Assembly (NCBI GenBank): GCA_022844565.1
Contig: JALHLK010000007.1
Coordinates: 76,050 to 140,049, forward strand
Direction: 5' to 3'
From: Saprospiraceae bacterium
GTDB lineage: Bacteria > Bacteroidota > Bacteroidia > Chitinophagales > Saprospiraceae
DNA: 64,000 bases
Part shown: piece after piece, positions 24,668 to 34,654 of the stretch
How positions within the stretch are numbered: the first letter of the stretch is position 1
How the letters are laid out: each line of letters opens with the position of its first letter
Notes under the pieces: generated by a model
What the model was told of the DNA's origin: nothing
Seen by the model: only the letters and a program-made list of their open reading frames with translations
Databases searched by the model: none
Position numbers and translations under genes: made by a program

Positions 24668-25531
24668 ATGAAAGTTCTTATATTTTTTTACAAATCAGTT
24701 TTGAATTTTTTGGTTCTAATTATTCCAAAACAAGTAGGTAAACACGCTTACTATAAATTACTAACACCCATTACTAAACCATTAACTCCTTTTCACAAAG
24801 AGTTTTTAGAAATTGGGAAAGGAGACACCTTAATCGTCAATAATGTGCCAATTCAGACTTATAAGTGGGGGAATGGAGCTAAGAAAATTCTAATGATTCA
24901 TGGATGGGCGAGCCATTCATTTTGGTTTAAGTCTTACATAGAAAGCTTTGACAAAAGTGAATTTACATTGTATGCTTTGGATGCTTATGGTCATGGCATG
25001 TCGGGAGGTAAATATTTGCAGCTAGAATTGTATGCGGGATTGATCAATGCATTCATTAATAAAACAGGAAAAGTTGATATATTAATGGGGCATTCATTTG
25101 GCGGTTTTGCTTGCACATATTATATGTATAAGTATCAAGACCCTCATGTGCAAAAAGTCATAGTTATGGCTGCACCTGCGAGATCAAGTGATTTTTTCAA
25201 TTTTGCGCAAGAAAAAGTAGGCTTAAAAAAGTCAGTCATTGACTGGATGAAATTTTATTTTGAAGAACAGACAGGACACCCTGACACCTACTATGTTGCT
25301 TCTGAATTTGCTAAGGCATTGACCGTACCTTGCCTTATCATGCACGACAAAGAAGACAAAGATACCAATCATAAAAATTCCATTACGCTACATGAAAATT
25401 GGAAAGGATCACAATTGATTTTGACAGAAGGATTGGGTCATAATTTGAAAGGTCCAAAGGTGTATAATCTTATTTTACAATTTATAGAATCAAAGACGCA
25501 AGTAGGCCAACCTTTATTTGAAAATCGTTAA
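24668..25531 (+). CDS. Alpha/beta hydrolase, TetR-controlled
   Basis: A 287-residue alpha/beta hydrolase. The oxyanion region ILMIHGWASHSFWF, the turn LDAYGHGMSGGK and the nucleophile elbow MGHSFGGFACTYY (Ser about residue 142) are clear; an aspartate in MHDKEDKDTN and the histidine in TEGLGHNLKGP complete the triad. An N-terminal hydrophobic segment (VLIFFYKSVLNFLVLIIP) suggests membrane association. Monocistronic, behind a TetR operator. Enzymes of this type under TetR control often hydrolyse or detoxify small esters; the substrate is not known. Confidence 0.85.
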   Translation: MKVLIFFYKSVLNFLVLIIPKQVGKHAYYKLLTPITKPLTPFHKEFLEIGKGDTLIVNNVPIQTYKWGNGAKKILMIHGWASHSFWFKSYIESFDKSEFTLYALDAYGHGMSGGKYLQLELYAGLINAFINKTGKVDILMGHSFGGFACTYYMYKYQDPHVQKVIVMAAPARSSDFFNFAQEKVGLKKSVIDWMKFYFEEQTGHPDTYYVASEFAKALTVPCLIMHDKEDKDTNHKNSITLHENWKGSQLILTEGLGHNLKGPKVYNLILQFIESKTQVGQPLFENR

Positions 25532-25609
25532 CCAGCCATTAACCACGTATTAACAGCCGTCAAATTTATTAAATTCTACCTTTGATTCATTATTAAAATT
25601 AAAATTCTA

Positions 25610-26476
25610 ATGAATATGAAATGTAGTTTTTATCTCCTTTTATTGTTATCAATTTCTTCTTTTGGTCAATCAAATCAAGACAACCCAAAGACTAAAGATT
25701 TACTAGGCTTAATAAATAAATCTGAGTTGCAAAAAGAACCCTTTAATGAGTGGTTTAAGCCAAATTATGAGCAGTATATTGTAGATGAAGCGAAGCTCAA
25801 ACCATTTAGCGAACGATTAAAAAAGATCTCAATCAAAGTCTTTTTAGGTACATGGTGCGGTGACACAAAACGTGAAGTGCCGAAGTTTCTTAAGATTACA
25901 GATACTCCTTGGTTTAAATGCGAAAAGTTAGAACTCATTTGTGTAGACAACGGTAATAACGCACACAAACAGAGTCCTCAACGAGAAGAAAAAGGATTGG
26001 CAATTTTAAGAGTTGCAACATTTATCTTTTTTGAAAATGGCAAAGAAATAGGAAGAATAGTAGAATCACCAGTAGTTTCTTTTGAACAAGACATGGCCAA
26101 TATTCTTAATGGCAATAGATTTAATCACAACTATAATATTGGAACTACCCTTTTAAAAATTATTTATCAAAATAATGGAGCATATATCGAAAATAACTTA
26201 ATCACACTTTCGGATGAGTGGAAAAACATGATTAAAAATTCGAGTGAACTAAATTCTTTAGGATATGTACTCATGGACCAGAGTAAAATATCTGAAGCGA
26301 TCAATGTTTTCAAGTTAAATGCCTTAATATTTCCGAATGTGTCAAATGTTTACGATTCACTTGCAGAAGGATATGAAAAAAATGGTGATAAAAATAGTGC
26401 AATAAAATACTATTTGAAAGCTGTAGAATTGGACCCGAAAGCTGAAAACGCTATTCAAAAACTGAAAGAGCTCTAG
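25610..26476 (+). CDS. Secreted thioredoxin-fold protein with TPR repeats
   Basis: A 288-residue exported protein: signal peptide (cut near SFGQS), a thioredoxin-like domain (about 70-170) and a C-terminal TPR region of about two repeats (ISEAINVFKLNALIFPN, KNSAIKYYLKAVELDPKA). The active-site position reads GTWCGDTKREVP: one cysteine only, so a normal CxxC redox site is missing. The family may use it for a mixed disulfide or as a binding domain. Monocistronic, between the TetR-controlled hydrolase and a cysteine-rich lipoprotein. Confidence 0.75.
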   Translation: MNMKCSFYLLLLLSISSFGQSNQDNPKTKDLLGLINKSELQKEPFNEWFKPNYEQYIVDEAKLKPFSERLKKISIKVFLGTWCGDTKREVPKFLKITDTPWFKCEKLELICVDNGNNAHKQSPQREEKGLAILRVATFIFFENGKEIGRIVESPVVSFEQDMANILNGNRFNHNYNIGTTLLKIIYQNNGAYIENNLITLSDEWKNMIKNSSELNSLGYVLMDQSKISEAINVFKLNALIFPNVSNVYDSLAEGYEKNGDKNSAIKYYLKAVELDPKAENAIQKLKEL

Positions 26477-26501
26477 ATTTTAAATCATAGATTTGGTTAA
26501 G

Positions 26502-26542
26502 CCGTAAAACTTAATAATATTATAAATTGTAAAGTTTAACGG
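26502..26542 (+). terminator. Possible terminator hairpin
   Basis: CCGTAAAACTT (26502-26512) pairs with AAGTTTAACGG (26532-26542) with one mismatch around an AT-rich 19-base loop, 26 bases past the stop of the thioredoxin-TPR gene. The following T run is short, so termination is only likely. Confidence 0.35.
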
Positions 26543-26714
26543 TTTAACTTTCTTCTAACCTAATCAGATTAGATGACGTCTAAGTGGGTGTATAACATAT
26601 TGCCCAAAAATGTTTTTGATTTTACCCACTAACTCCTTTCAAAGGGAAAACCAAATCAAAAACATTTTAAAATATTTTATAAACACCGTCTTAGTAAAAA
26701 TAAACTCGATATAA

Positions 26715-27089
26715 ATGAAAGAGTCATTGGTATTCTTAGTAATATTTTTTTCAATTTTAGCTTGTAATATTTCTGAAGATATCGAAGATTTTGATCCATC
26801 TAAATTGCCAATTTGTACTACAATAAACTCAATAGATTCTTGTTTAGAGGTTCAAAAATTAGTGTTTATTTCAAAGTTCGAAAATGAAAAAGATTATCGA
26901 ATAAAAAGTGCTTTATATCGGGGTCAGTTAGTATGTATTTTTGACTATTGCTTAGCATGTGATGGTACAGCGTCCGTGATAAACAACTGTTGTGACACTA
27001 TTGGACAGCTTTGTGGTGAATGTTTTCCCACTAGCTTTCAAAAAGATTTTGCAAAAAACACTACGCAAACGAAGCAGATATGGCCTTAG
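26715..27089 (+). CDS. Small cysteine-rich lipoprotein of unknown function
   Basis: A 124-residue protein with a lipobox signal (VIFFSILACN, Cys about residue 17) and eight or more further cysteines in pairs, including FDYCLACDG, NNCCDTIG and LCGECFP. The early part (VQKLVFISKFENEKDYRI, YRGQLVCIFDYC) recalls the small DUF6970-like lipoproteins of Bacteroidota, but this assignment is weak. The cysteines may form disulfides in the periplasm or bind metal. Monocistronic. Confidence 0.6.
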   Translation: MKESLVFLVIFFSILACNISEDIEDFDPSKLPICTTINSIDSCLEVQKLVFISKFENEKDYRIKSALYRGQLVCIFDYCLACDGTASVINNCCDTIGQLCGECFPTSFQKDFAKNTTQTKQIWP

Positions 27090-27282
27090 ACTATTTCTTA
27101 CATTGTATTGATGATTAGCTTATATTTTTAGCAATTTTATTTTTAAACTTCCCAAATTTTACGATTCGTACCAAAGAATTAATCTGAAAGAAATTCATGG
27201 TAGACCTATAAATTCATTGTCTATCTCATCAGAATTAATATTTTATTGTAGATTTGAACTTAATTAAAAAAGATAATTTACA

Positions 27283-29916
27283 ATGAAGTTGGCTGAGATC
27301 AAATCTATCTTAAACACCATTTTTTTGATGACATTACTATATCAAACACCCGTATTTTGTCAGCAACCTGCTTCTACCCTAGAATCTTCTTTTTTGACTT
27401 ATCAACAAATGAAAAAGAATACTCCGTACAAAATGAATTGGGTTTCTTTGGGTCCGACGCTCAATTCTGCAAGGGCCGATGTAGTACAAGTTGATCACAA
27501 GAATCCAGGAACCATGTATGTAGGATTTGGCTCCGGTGGCATTTGGAAAACGGAGAATAATGGGCTCCATTGGCAAAGTATTTTTGAAGAACTAGTCACT
27601 TGTGGAATTGGTGATATGGAGTTGGCTCCTTCTAATCCGAAAATAATCTATGTTGGTACTGGTGAAAATTTAAAAAAGCCACGAAATTTTACACTTCCGG
27701 GCAATGGAATGTATCGATCCGACGATGCTGGGAAGACTTGGAAACACATAGGGCTCAGTGATTCTTGGGCCATAGCAGAAATAGACATTCATCCTACCGA
27801 CCCCAACATTGTGCTCGTAGCAGTGTTAGGACATTTGTGGTCTACAAACAAAAACAGAGGACTTTACAGAACCGTAAATGGTGGAAAAACATGGGAACAA
27901 GTCATCTATATTGATGAAAAAACTGGTGTAAATGATGTAGTCATTTCAAAATCAAATCCTAAGAACATGTATGCCTCAACGTGGGAGGTATATCCGTCAA
28001 TCAGCGGAAAGAATAGTGGAATCCACAGAAGTATAGATGGTGGAAAAACATGGATTAAATGTACTAATGGATTACCCAAAGGAGATAAGTTAGGCAGAAT
28101 TGGATTGGCCGTTTCTCATTCCAACTCAAAGAAAATATATGCATTAATCGACAATCTTAACAATCCACAAGGCCAATCTTCAGAGCTCTATAAGTCAATA
28201 GATGGGGGATTGAATTGGACTAAAACACATCAGGAACCTAACTTTAATTTCTCCGTGATCGGTTGGTATTTTACTGATGTATATGTTAATCCAAAAGATG
28301 ATGAGGAAGTATATTGCTTGGGTATTCGTTTACAAAAAAGTAGCGATGGAGGTAAAACATTCAAAATTTTAGGAGGTAATGTCATGCGAGCTAGTCCCAG
28401 CTTAGCTAAAGGATTTCACTTGGACCAATGCGAACTTTGGATTAACCCTACCAATCCCAACCACATTGCAGCAGGTAACGATGGTGGTTTTTATGTAAGT
28501 CACGATAAAGGGGAATCTTGGTTTCATTATAATAACATACCTGTTGGTGAATTTTATGACTTAACGATAGATCAAAAAAATTATTTAATCTATGGAGGTA
28601 CTCAAGATGACGCCACAGTATATGGACCTCCAAAAGAATACAATCCTAACTATCCTGACCCGTGGAAATATATATGGATAGATCCTTGGGATGGGGGTGA
28701 TGGATGTGTGTCTCAAGTAGACCCTGAAGATGAAAATACGATTTATTACAGCATGCAGTATGGGAATGCAATAAGATATGATAAAAAAGAAGATACTACA
28801 TTTTCAATAATTCCTAAAAGGTCTCCAGCCATTAAAGATACCCTTGTTTTCAATTATATAACCCCTTATTTCATTTCACCCCATGATCATAAAACCTTGT
28901 ATCACGGTGGCAACTACATATTTAAAAGTGTAAATAGAGGCAATAAATGGGAGGTGATTAGCCCTAATTTGGCAAAATCAGCAATAGAAGGAAAGGAATC
29001 ATTTTCAGTTGGTGCTTTAGAAGAATCAAAAATAGTCAAAGGATTATTGTATGTTGGTACTGACAAAGGCGCATTTTGGGTATCACAAGACGATGGAAAA
29101 TCTTGGGTAGAATATTCAAAAGGCCTTGCTAATAATTACATCAGAAGTATATGTCCCTCTAGATTTTCAAAATCGAGGGTTTACCTTGCTATGACAGGGA
29201 TCAATTATGACGATTTACGTAAATATTTGTATGTATCGGAAGATTTTGGTAAGACTTGGAATGATATCTCAATTGGGATTCCAAACGAACCCGTAAATTC
29301 AATTTTAGAAGATAGTTTTAATGAAAATATTTTATACGCGGGTACATTGAGAGGCGTCTATATTTCTTTAGATAGAGGTAAAGAGTGGAACTACCTCGGG
29401 ACACATATGCCCAATACAGCCATTGCAGATCTTGAAATGCATCATACTTCGCAGGATTTGGTGGTGGCAACTCATGGACGAGGAATTTATAAAATTAATC
29501 TAAAGCCAATCTACGAAATGTTGGACAACAATAAATTTTCTTCCACTGGGCATTTTTTTGAATTAACAGAAGCCGTTTTACCCTATTTTAATTCACTTGG
29601 TAATGAGCCAGATTTTCGCACTTTAGAAAAAACTGAAATTAGTTTTTGGCTTCCAAATGATAAAAATGTAATTTTGACTTTGAAAGATAAAGAAAATAAA
29701 GAAATTTGGTCAAAATCTATCGAAGGCAAAAAAGGCATCAATCAATATCGTTGGGATTTGATCTTAAGCAGAGAATCAAGTGATAAACCTTATTTTGTAC
29801 ATTATAATAAATTTATTAAACCAGGTGAATACCAAATGACTTTAAATGATGGGCGCTTAAATTTAGAGCGAACTCTTATTGTAAAAAGTGGTATTTCCCC
29901 GTATAAAAACAATTAA
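27283..29916 (+). CDS. Secreted BNR/sortilin-like beta-propeller protein
   Basis: An 877-residue exported protein with a signal peptide (cut near VFCQQ). Most of it is a set of BNR (Asp-box) repeats of the type S-x-D-x-G-x-x-W: YRSDDAGKTWKHIG, YRTVNGGKTWEQV, HRSIDGGKTWIK, YKSIDGGLNWTK, YVSEDFGKTWND, YISLDRGKEWNYLG. This gives one or two beta-propellers like the VPS10/sortilin and glycosyl hydrolase-like proteins of Bacteroidota. After about residue 760 comes a non-repetitive beta-rich domain. No sialidase catalytic residues are apparent. No T9SS tail is seen. It ends three bases before the L-serine dehydratase gene, so the two are probably co-transcribed, though no functional link is obvious. 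Confidence 0.8.
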   Translation: MKLAEIKSILNTIFLMTLLYQTPVFCQQPASTLESSFLTYQQMKKNTPYKMNWVSLGPTLNSARADVVQVDHKNPGTMYVGFGSGGIWKTENNGLHWQSIFEELVTCGIGDMELAPSNPKIIYVGTGENLKKPRNFTLPGNGMYRSDDAGKTWKHIGLSDSWAIAEIDIHPTDPNIVLVAVLGHLWSTNKNRGLYRTVNGGKTWEQVIYIDEKTGVNDVVISKSNPKNMYASTWEVYPSISGKNSGIHRSIDGGKTWIKCTNGLPKGDKLGRIGLAVSHSNSKKIYALIDNLNNPQGQSSELYKSIDGGLNWTKTHQEPNFNFSVIGWYFTDVYVNPKDDEEVYCLGIRLQKSSDGGKTFKILGGNVMRASPSLAKGFHLDQCELWINPTNPNHIAAGNDGGFYVSHDKGESWFHYNNIPVGEFYDLTIDQKNYLIYGGTQDDATVYGPPKEYNPNYPDPWKYIWIDPWDGGDGCVSQVDPEDENTIYYSMQYGNAIRYDKKEDTTFSIIPKRSPAIKDTLVFNYITPYFISPHDHKTLYHGGNYIFKSVNRGNKWEVISPNLAKSAIEGKESFSVGALEESKIVKGLLYVGTDKGAFWVSQDDGKSWVEYSKGLANNYIRSICPSRFSKSRVYLAMTGINYDDLRKYLYVSEDFGKTWNDISIGIPNEPVNSILEDSFNENILYAGTLRGVYISLDRGKEWNYLGTHMPNTAIADLEMHHTSQDLVVATHGRGIYKINLKPIYEMLDNNKFSSTGHFFELTEAVLPYFNSLGNEPDFRTLEKTEISFWLPNDKNVILTLKDKENKEIWSKSIEGKKGINQYRWDLILSRESSDKPYFVHYNKFIKPGEYQMTLNDGRLNLERTLIVKSGISPYKNN

Positions 29917-29919
29917 TCA

Positions 29920-31497
29920 ATGACTTCATATCCAAGTATTTTTAATGATGTAATTGGTCCTGTAATGAGAGGACCTTCGAGTTCGCACTGTGCTGCTTCT
30001 TTGCGTATCGCGCGTATGTGTCGTGACCTCATGGATGAAAATATCAAAGAAATATTGATAGAATTTGACCCAAATGGATCGCTAGCAACCACGCATAAAA
30101 GTCAAGGTTCGGACATGGGTCTTTTTGGAGGCTTCCTTGGATGGGAGGCCTATGATGAGCGATTACCGGCGTCGGAAAAGTACCTTGCTATTGCAGGAAT
30201 AGATGTAGAAATAAGAATTTGTGACATCAGAGCAGATCACCCCAATACGTACAAATTCACCTTAAAAAGTGTACACGAAACTCGCAAAGTTACTGCCATC
30301 TCTACTGGTGGTGGCATGATCGAGGTGATAGAGATTGATGGCAATAAAGTATCTATGGCTGGTGATTATTATGAAACATTGATCTATTGCTCAAAGCCAG
30401 ATGAAATCATACTTTACTTATCTAATGCGGTGGATTACGATGAAATTTTATATCATGATGGAGCCATCTCTTTTATCGAGGTTAAATCACAAAAACCACT
30501 CGATTTTCAAATTGGAGCAGAATTAAGTGCAATAGAGGAGGTTTTATTTCTCAAAACCATTCATCCTGTCTTGCCGATTATGGCTAGAAAAGATATGCAG
30601 GTACCTTTTATCACTTGCAATGACATGTTGGTTTACAACACAGGAAAGAACAAAGCGCTATGGGAACTCGCAATAGATTACGAATCTGCTAGGGGAAACA
30701 TCACCAGAGTGGAAGTATTTGAGATGATGCGTAAAATCATTCATATTATGGGGGATGCGATCGATCTTGGGTTAAAAGGGACACAATATGAAGACAGAAT
30801 ACTGGGTAGTCAATCCGTACAATTTAAAGAAAAGCATGAAGCAAATCAGTTAGCAGGTGGTGATTTGAGTAATCGCATTATTATGTATGTATCTGCGATT
30901 ATGGAGGTCAAAAGTTCAATGGGAGTCATCGTGGCTGCCCCGACAGCTGGGTCTTGTGGTGCTTTGCCAGGTGCTTTATTTGCAACGACGCATGCTTTGA
31001 ATTTAGTAGAAGATGACTTGATCAAAGGGATGCTTTCCGCAGGATTGATCGGTGTTTTCATCGCTGCTCATGCGACATTTGCAGCTGAAGTGGGGGGCTG
31101 TATGGCAGAAACGGGTTCAGGAGGCGGTATGGCCGCGGCTGCAATAGTCGAATTGCAAGGTGGTACATTGGAGCAATCGATAGCGGCATCTTCTATGGCT
31201 CTACAAAATTCACTTGGCATCATCTGCGACCCTATTGGCAATAGAGTAGAAGCTCCGTGTCTAGGCAGAAACGTTATGGCGGCTATGAATGCTCTTTCAT
31301 CAGCGAATATGGCTCTATCAAATTATGCACATCTCATACCTTTGGACGAAGTCATACTCACGATGAAATCTGTGGGTGATCAAATACACCATACTTTGCG
31401 ATGTACTAACCTAGGAGGACTTTCTGTGACGCCAACTGCCAAGAAAATAGAATCACAGTTGGAGGCTCATTCAGAAGTAAAATATAAAAGTTGTTAA
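29920..31497 (+). CDS. sdaA: L-serine ammonia-lyase, iron-sulfur type, single chain
   Basis: Converts L-serine to pyruvate and ammonia using a [4Fe-4S] cluster. The 525 residues join the two domains that are separate subunits in Bacillus: an N-terminal beta domain (SIFNDVIGPVMRGPSSSH at the start) and a C-terminal alpha domain with the cluster region APTAGSCGALPGALF, VGGCMAETGSGGGMAAAA and GIICDPIGNRVEAPCLGRN, which provides the cysteines. This single-chain form matches E. coli SdaA in organisation but is longer. It starts three bases after the propeller gene; the stop is followed by a small hairpin. Confidence 0.92.
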   Translation: MTSYPSIFNDVIGPVMRGPSSSHCAASLRIARMCRDLMDENIKEILIEFDPNGSLATTHKSQGSDMGLFGGFLGWEAYDERLPASEKYLAIAGIDVEIRICDIRADHPNTYKFTLKSVHETRKVTAISTGGGMIEVIEIDGNKVSMAGDYYETLIYCSKPDEIILYLSNAVDYDEILYHDGAISFIEVKSQKPLDFQIGAELSAIEEVLFLKTIHPVLPIMARKDMQVPFITCNDMLVYNTGKNKALWELAIDYESARGNITRVEVFEMMRKIIHIMGDAIDLGLKGTQYEDRILGSQSVQFKEKHEANQLAGGDLSNRIIMYVSAIMEVKSSMGVIVAAPTAGSCGALPGALFATTHALNLVEDDLIKGMLSAGLIGVFIAAHATFAAEVGGCMAETGSGGGMAAAAIVELQGGTLEQSIAASSMALQNSLGIICDPIGNRVEAPCLGRNVMAAMNALSSANMALSNYAHLIPLDEVILTMKSVGDQIHHTLRCTNLGGLSVTPTAKKIESQLEAHSEVKYKSC

Positions 31498-31512
31498 AAC
31501 CCTGAAGGTTTT
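31496..31512 (+). repeat. Small hairpin element
   Basis: AAAACC-CTGAA-GGTTTT, a perfect six-base inverted repeat overlapping the stop of sdaA. Short hairpins of this AACC...GGTT kind are scattered in Bacteroidota genomes and can act as weak terminators; here only the structure is seen. Confidence 0.4.
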
Positions 31513-31533
31513 CTAAAGATAAAAAATCAAAAA

Positions 31534-32973
31534 ATGTATAAAATATTGCTCCTCATTCTTACAACAGTATTACTGCAAAGCAGCTCCTCTAGTAAATCTA
31601 CCAGCCCAAATATTATTTTGATATTTATGGATGACTTAGGATACGGAGATTTAAGTTGCTACGGAGCAGTAAATTATCAAACGCCTAACATAGATAAAAT
31701 GGCCGCAGAAGGTATGAGGTTTACCAATTTTGTGACTGCGCAGGCAGTATGTAGCGCTTCAAGGTCCGCCATATTGACGGGATGTTATCCCAATAGAATA
31801 GGCATCTCCGGGGCACTTTTTCCAGATAGTAAAAATGGTATAAACAGTGATGAAACCACTATTGCAGAAATGCTCAAAGAAAAAGGGTATACCACAGCAG
31901 CATTTGGTAAATGGCATTTAGGCCATCAAAAACAATTTTTGCCACTACAACATGGATTTGATGAATACTTAGGAATACCATATTCAAACGATATGTGGCC
32001 AGTAGACTATGAAGGTAAGCAATTGCCTGAAAGTCATTGGAAAGGTAAGTTACCTACTTTACCTTTTATACATGGCAATGAAAAAGTTGAAGATATCAAA
32101 ACCTTAGACGATCAAGCTAAGTTAACTACCAAATTGACAGAAGGGGCAGTTAAATTCATCAATCAAAATAAGAAAAAACCCTTCTTTTTATACATCCCCC
32201 ATCCTATGCCTCATGTACCCATAGCCGTTTCTGACAAATTTAAAGGCAAGAGTAAAGCTGGATTATTCGGAGATCTCATGCTAGAAATCGATTGGTCTGT
32301 TGGAGAAATCATGAATGCACTAAAAGCAAATAAATTGGATAAAAATACACTTATCATCTTTACAAGTGATAATGGTCCGTGGCTCAACTATGGCAATCAT
32401 GCTGGATCTTCAGGAGGATTTAGGGAAGGTAAAGGGACTTCGTACGAGGGTGGGCATAGAGTACCTTGTATCATTCATTGGAAAGGGACCATCCCAGCAG
32501 GCAAAGTATGCAATCAACTAACTTCGACCATTGATATTTTGCCGACAATCGGTCAAATTTGTCAGGCGTCTAAACCTAAAAATAAAATAGATGGTATCGA
32601 TTTTTCCCCTATGTTATACGGTAATATCGACACCCCAATAAGAAAAACGTTTTACTACTACTATCGTAAAAACGCATTAGAGGCGGTAAGATTAGATAAT
32701 TGGAAATTGATTCTTCCACACCCTGGTCGATCTTATGAAAATCAATTGCCAGGCAATGACGGATATCCAGGTGCAGCTCCAGAAAATATACCCAACGCTA
32801 TAGCTTTATATGATTTGCGTCGAGACCCAGCAGAACGATATGATGTCTACAAATTGTATCCTGATATAGCAGCACGTCTTCAAAAAATAGCAGAAGAAGC
32901 TCGTGAAGATTTAGGCGATGATTTGACAGAGCGAGTAGGTAAAAATATAAGAGCGAGTGGTAAGGTGGAATAA
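31534..32973 (+). CDS. Secreted sulfatase (S1 family), first of a pair
   Basis: A 479-residue exported sulfatase: signal sequence, then NIILIFMDDLGYGDLSCYG with the first metal-binding aspartates, the maturation motif VCSASRSAILTG (C-x-A-x-R, Cys about residue 73, converted to formylglycine), YTTAAFGKWHLGH, and IIFTSDNGPWLNYG with the other metal ligands, and a C-terminal subdomain with YDLRRDPAERYDVY. It removes sulfate from an extracellular ester, perhaps polysaccharide or steroid. No formylglycine-generating enzyme gene is seen in the window. Followed 46 bases later by a second sulfatase, so likely one operon. Confidence 0.9.
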   Translation: MYKILLLILTTVLLQSSSSSKSTSPNIILIFMDDLGYGDLSCYGAVNYQTPNIDKMAAEGMRFTNFVTAQAVCSASRSAILTGCYPNRIGISGALFPDSKNGINSDETTIAEMLKEKGYTTAAFGKWHLGHQKQFLPLQHGFDEYLGIPYSNDMWPVDYEGKQLPESHWKGKLPTLPFIHGNEKVEDIKTLDDQAKLTTKLTEGAVKFINQNKKKPFFLYIPHPMPHVPIAVSDKFKGKSKAGLFGDLMLEIDWSVGEIMNALKANKLDKNTLIIFTSDNGPWLNYGNHAGSSGGFREGKGTSYEGGHRVPCIIHWKGTIPAGKVCNQLTSTIDILPTIGQICQASKPKNKIDGIDFSPMLYGNIDTPIRKTFYYYYRKNALEAVRLDNWKLILPHPGRSYENQLPGNDGYPGAAPENIPNAIALYDLRRDPAERYDVYKLYPDIAARLQKIAEEAREDLGDDLTERVGKNIRASGKVE

Positions 32974-33019
32974 TCATTAAATTAAAATAAATATCAAAAA
33001 TATAATCATAAACTTACCA

Positions 33020-34633
33020 ATGAAATACATCTATTCGATTATTCTGTTCAGTTTGTTTTTCTCGACAATCGCATATCCACAATCTTCCAAAAAGAAGCAG
33101 CCCAACATCGTTTGGATAGTTTGTGAAGATCTCTCACCGCACTTGGGATGTTATGGTGATCAAGTCACAAAAACACCAAATTTAGACCAGTTTGCAACAG
33201 AAGGAGTTAGATATACCAATGCTTATACGACAGCAGGTGTGTGTGCACCAAGTCGCAATGCCATCATTACAGGCCGATATCAGACTGCAAATGGAGCACA
33301 TCATATGCGTACATTAGGAATATCAGGAGTAGCTTCCGATGCTTATCCAAAGGGTCATAAATCCTATTCTGCATTATTACCTTTGGGCGTACTTGGTTAT
33401 CCCCATTATTTAAGACAAGCGGGGTACTATTGCAGTAATAATTCTAAAGAAGATTATCAATTTTTAGGTTCACCTACCATGTGGGATGAAAGTAGTAATA
33501 AAGCACATTGGAAAAATAGAAAAGACAAGAATCAACCTTTTTTCAGTATCTTCAATCTGAACATTACACACGAATCTTTGGTATGGATGAGAGACAAAGA
33601 ACCCCTTTTGGTCGATCCTAAAGACGTGATTGTGCCTCCTATTTATCCTGATGACAGCATCAGTAGACAAGTCATTGCTCGTTTTTTAACCAATGCAATG
33701 ATCATGGATAAACAAGTTGGAGAGATTATAAAAGAACTCAAAGAAGCCAATTTGTATGACGATACGGTAATATTCTTCTTTAGCGACCATGGTGATGGGT
33801 TGCCTTATTATAAAAGAGAACTGCACCACAGAGGTCTACACATTCCTCTGATTATAAAAGGGCTTGGTTTAGTGCCAGGAACAGTTGACGACCAATTGAT
33901 TAGTGCGATAGATTTTGCTCCTACCCTTTTATCAATAGCGGGATGTCAGGTGCCCAAGACCATGCAAGGCAAAGCTTTTCTTGGTAATCAAAAATCAAAA
34001 CAAAAAAACAAGTATATTTTTGGTGCAAGAGACAGGATGGATTCTGAAGTTGACCGCGTAAGGTCCGTGTTTGACGGGCAATATAATTACCTTAAGTATT
34101 ACATGCCTGAAAAGCCATTTTACCAAGACATAAAATTTAGACTTCAAAATAAATTAATGCCCCACATACTCAAGCTCCGTGATAATGGACAATTGAATGC
34201 AGATCAAATGAGTTGGTTTAGGCAAACAAAGCCAGAGGAAGAGTTATTTGACATAAAAAATGATCCATTTGAATTAAAAAATTTGGCAACCGATCAAGCT
34301 TATGCTGCAAAATTGAACGAATTACGTACTGCTCATGAGCAATGGAAAAAAGATTACAAAGATTGGGGTGAAATGGAAGAAATGGAAATGGTAAAACAGT
34401 GGTGGAATGGTAAAGATACACCTCCATTAACGGAACCTCCCATGCTAATAGAAAAAGGAAATAAGATAGCCATCACGTCCAAAACCAAAGGAGCGTCAAT
34501 TGGCTACCGTAAATCCGTAAAAGACACTTGGACCATCTATGATAAGCCTATTAATCTAGCGAAAGGAGATTCGTTGTACTTTTTTGCACATAGGGTAGGG
34601 TATACGTTGGCAGAAAAGAAGATTGTGAGATAG
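33020..34633 (+). CDS. Secreted sulfatase, second of a pair, with chitobiase-like tail
   Basis: A 537-residue exported sulfatase of the S1 family. Signal peptide, NIVWIVCEDLSPHLGCYG, the maturation motif VCAPSRNAIITG (C-x-P-x-R, Cys about residue 75), IFFFSDHGDGLPYYKRELHH, and a C-terminal subdomain with LFDIKNDPFELKNLATD. Unlike the first sulfatase it ends in a further domain of about 60 residues (ITSKTKGASIGYRKSV ... LAEKKIVR) resembling the chitobiase C-terminal beta domain. Substrate unknown. Convergent with thrC, 21 bases away. Confidence 0.9.
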   Translation: MKYIYSIILFSLFFSTIAYPQSSKKKQPNIVWIVCEDLSPHLGCYGDQVTKTPNLDQFATEGVRYTNAYTTAGVCAPSRNAIITGRYQTANGAHHMRTLGISGVASDAYPKGHKSYSALLPLGVLGYPHYLRQAGYYCSNNSKEDYQFLGSPTMWDESSNKAHWKNRKDKNQPFFSIFNLNITHESLVWMRDKEPLLVDPKDVIVPPIYPDDSISRQVIARFLTNAMIMDKQVGEIIKELKEANLYDDTVIFFFSDHGDGLPYYKRELHHRGLHIPLIIKGLGLVPGTVDDQLISAIDFAPTLLSIAGCQVPKTMQGKAFLGNQKSKQKNKYIFGARDRMDSEVDRVRSVFDGQYNYLKYYMPEKPFYQDIKFRLQNKLMPHILKLRDNGQLNADQMSWFRQTKPEEELFDIKNDPFELKNLATDQAYAAKLNELRTAHEQWKKDYKDWGEMEEMEMVKQWWNGKDTPPLTEPPMLIEKGNKIAITSKTKGASIGYRKSVKDTWTIYDKPINLAKGDSLYFFAHRVGYTLAEKKIVR

Positions 34634-34654
34634 ATAAAAAGAAACTTACAAGCA

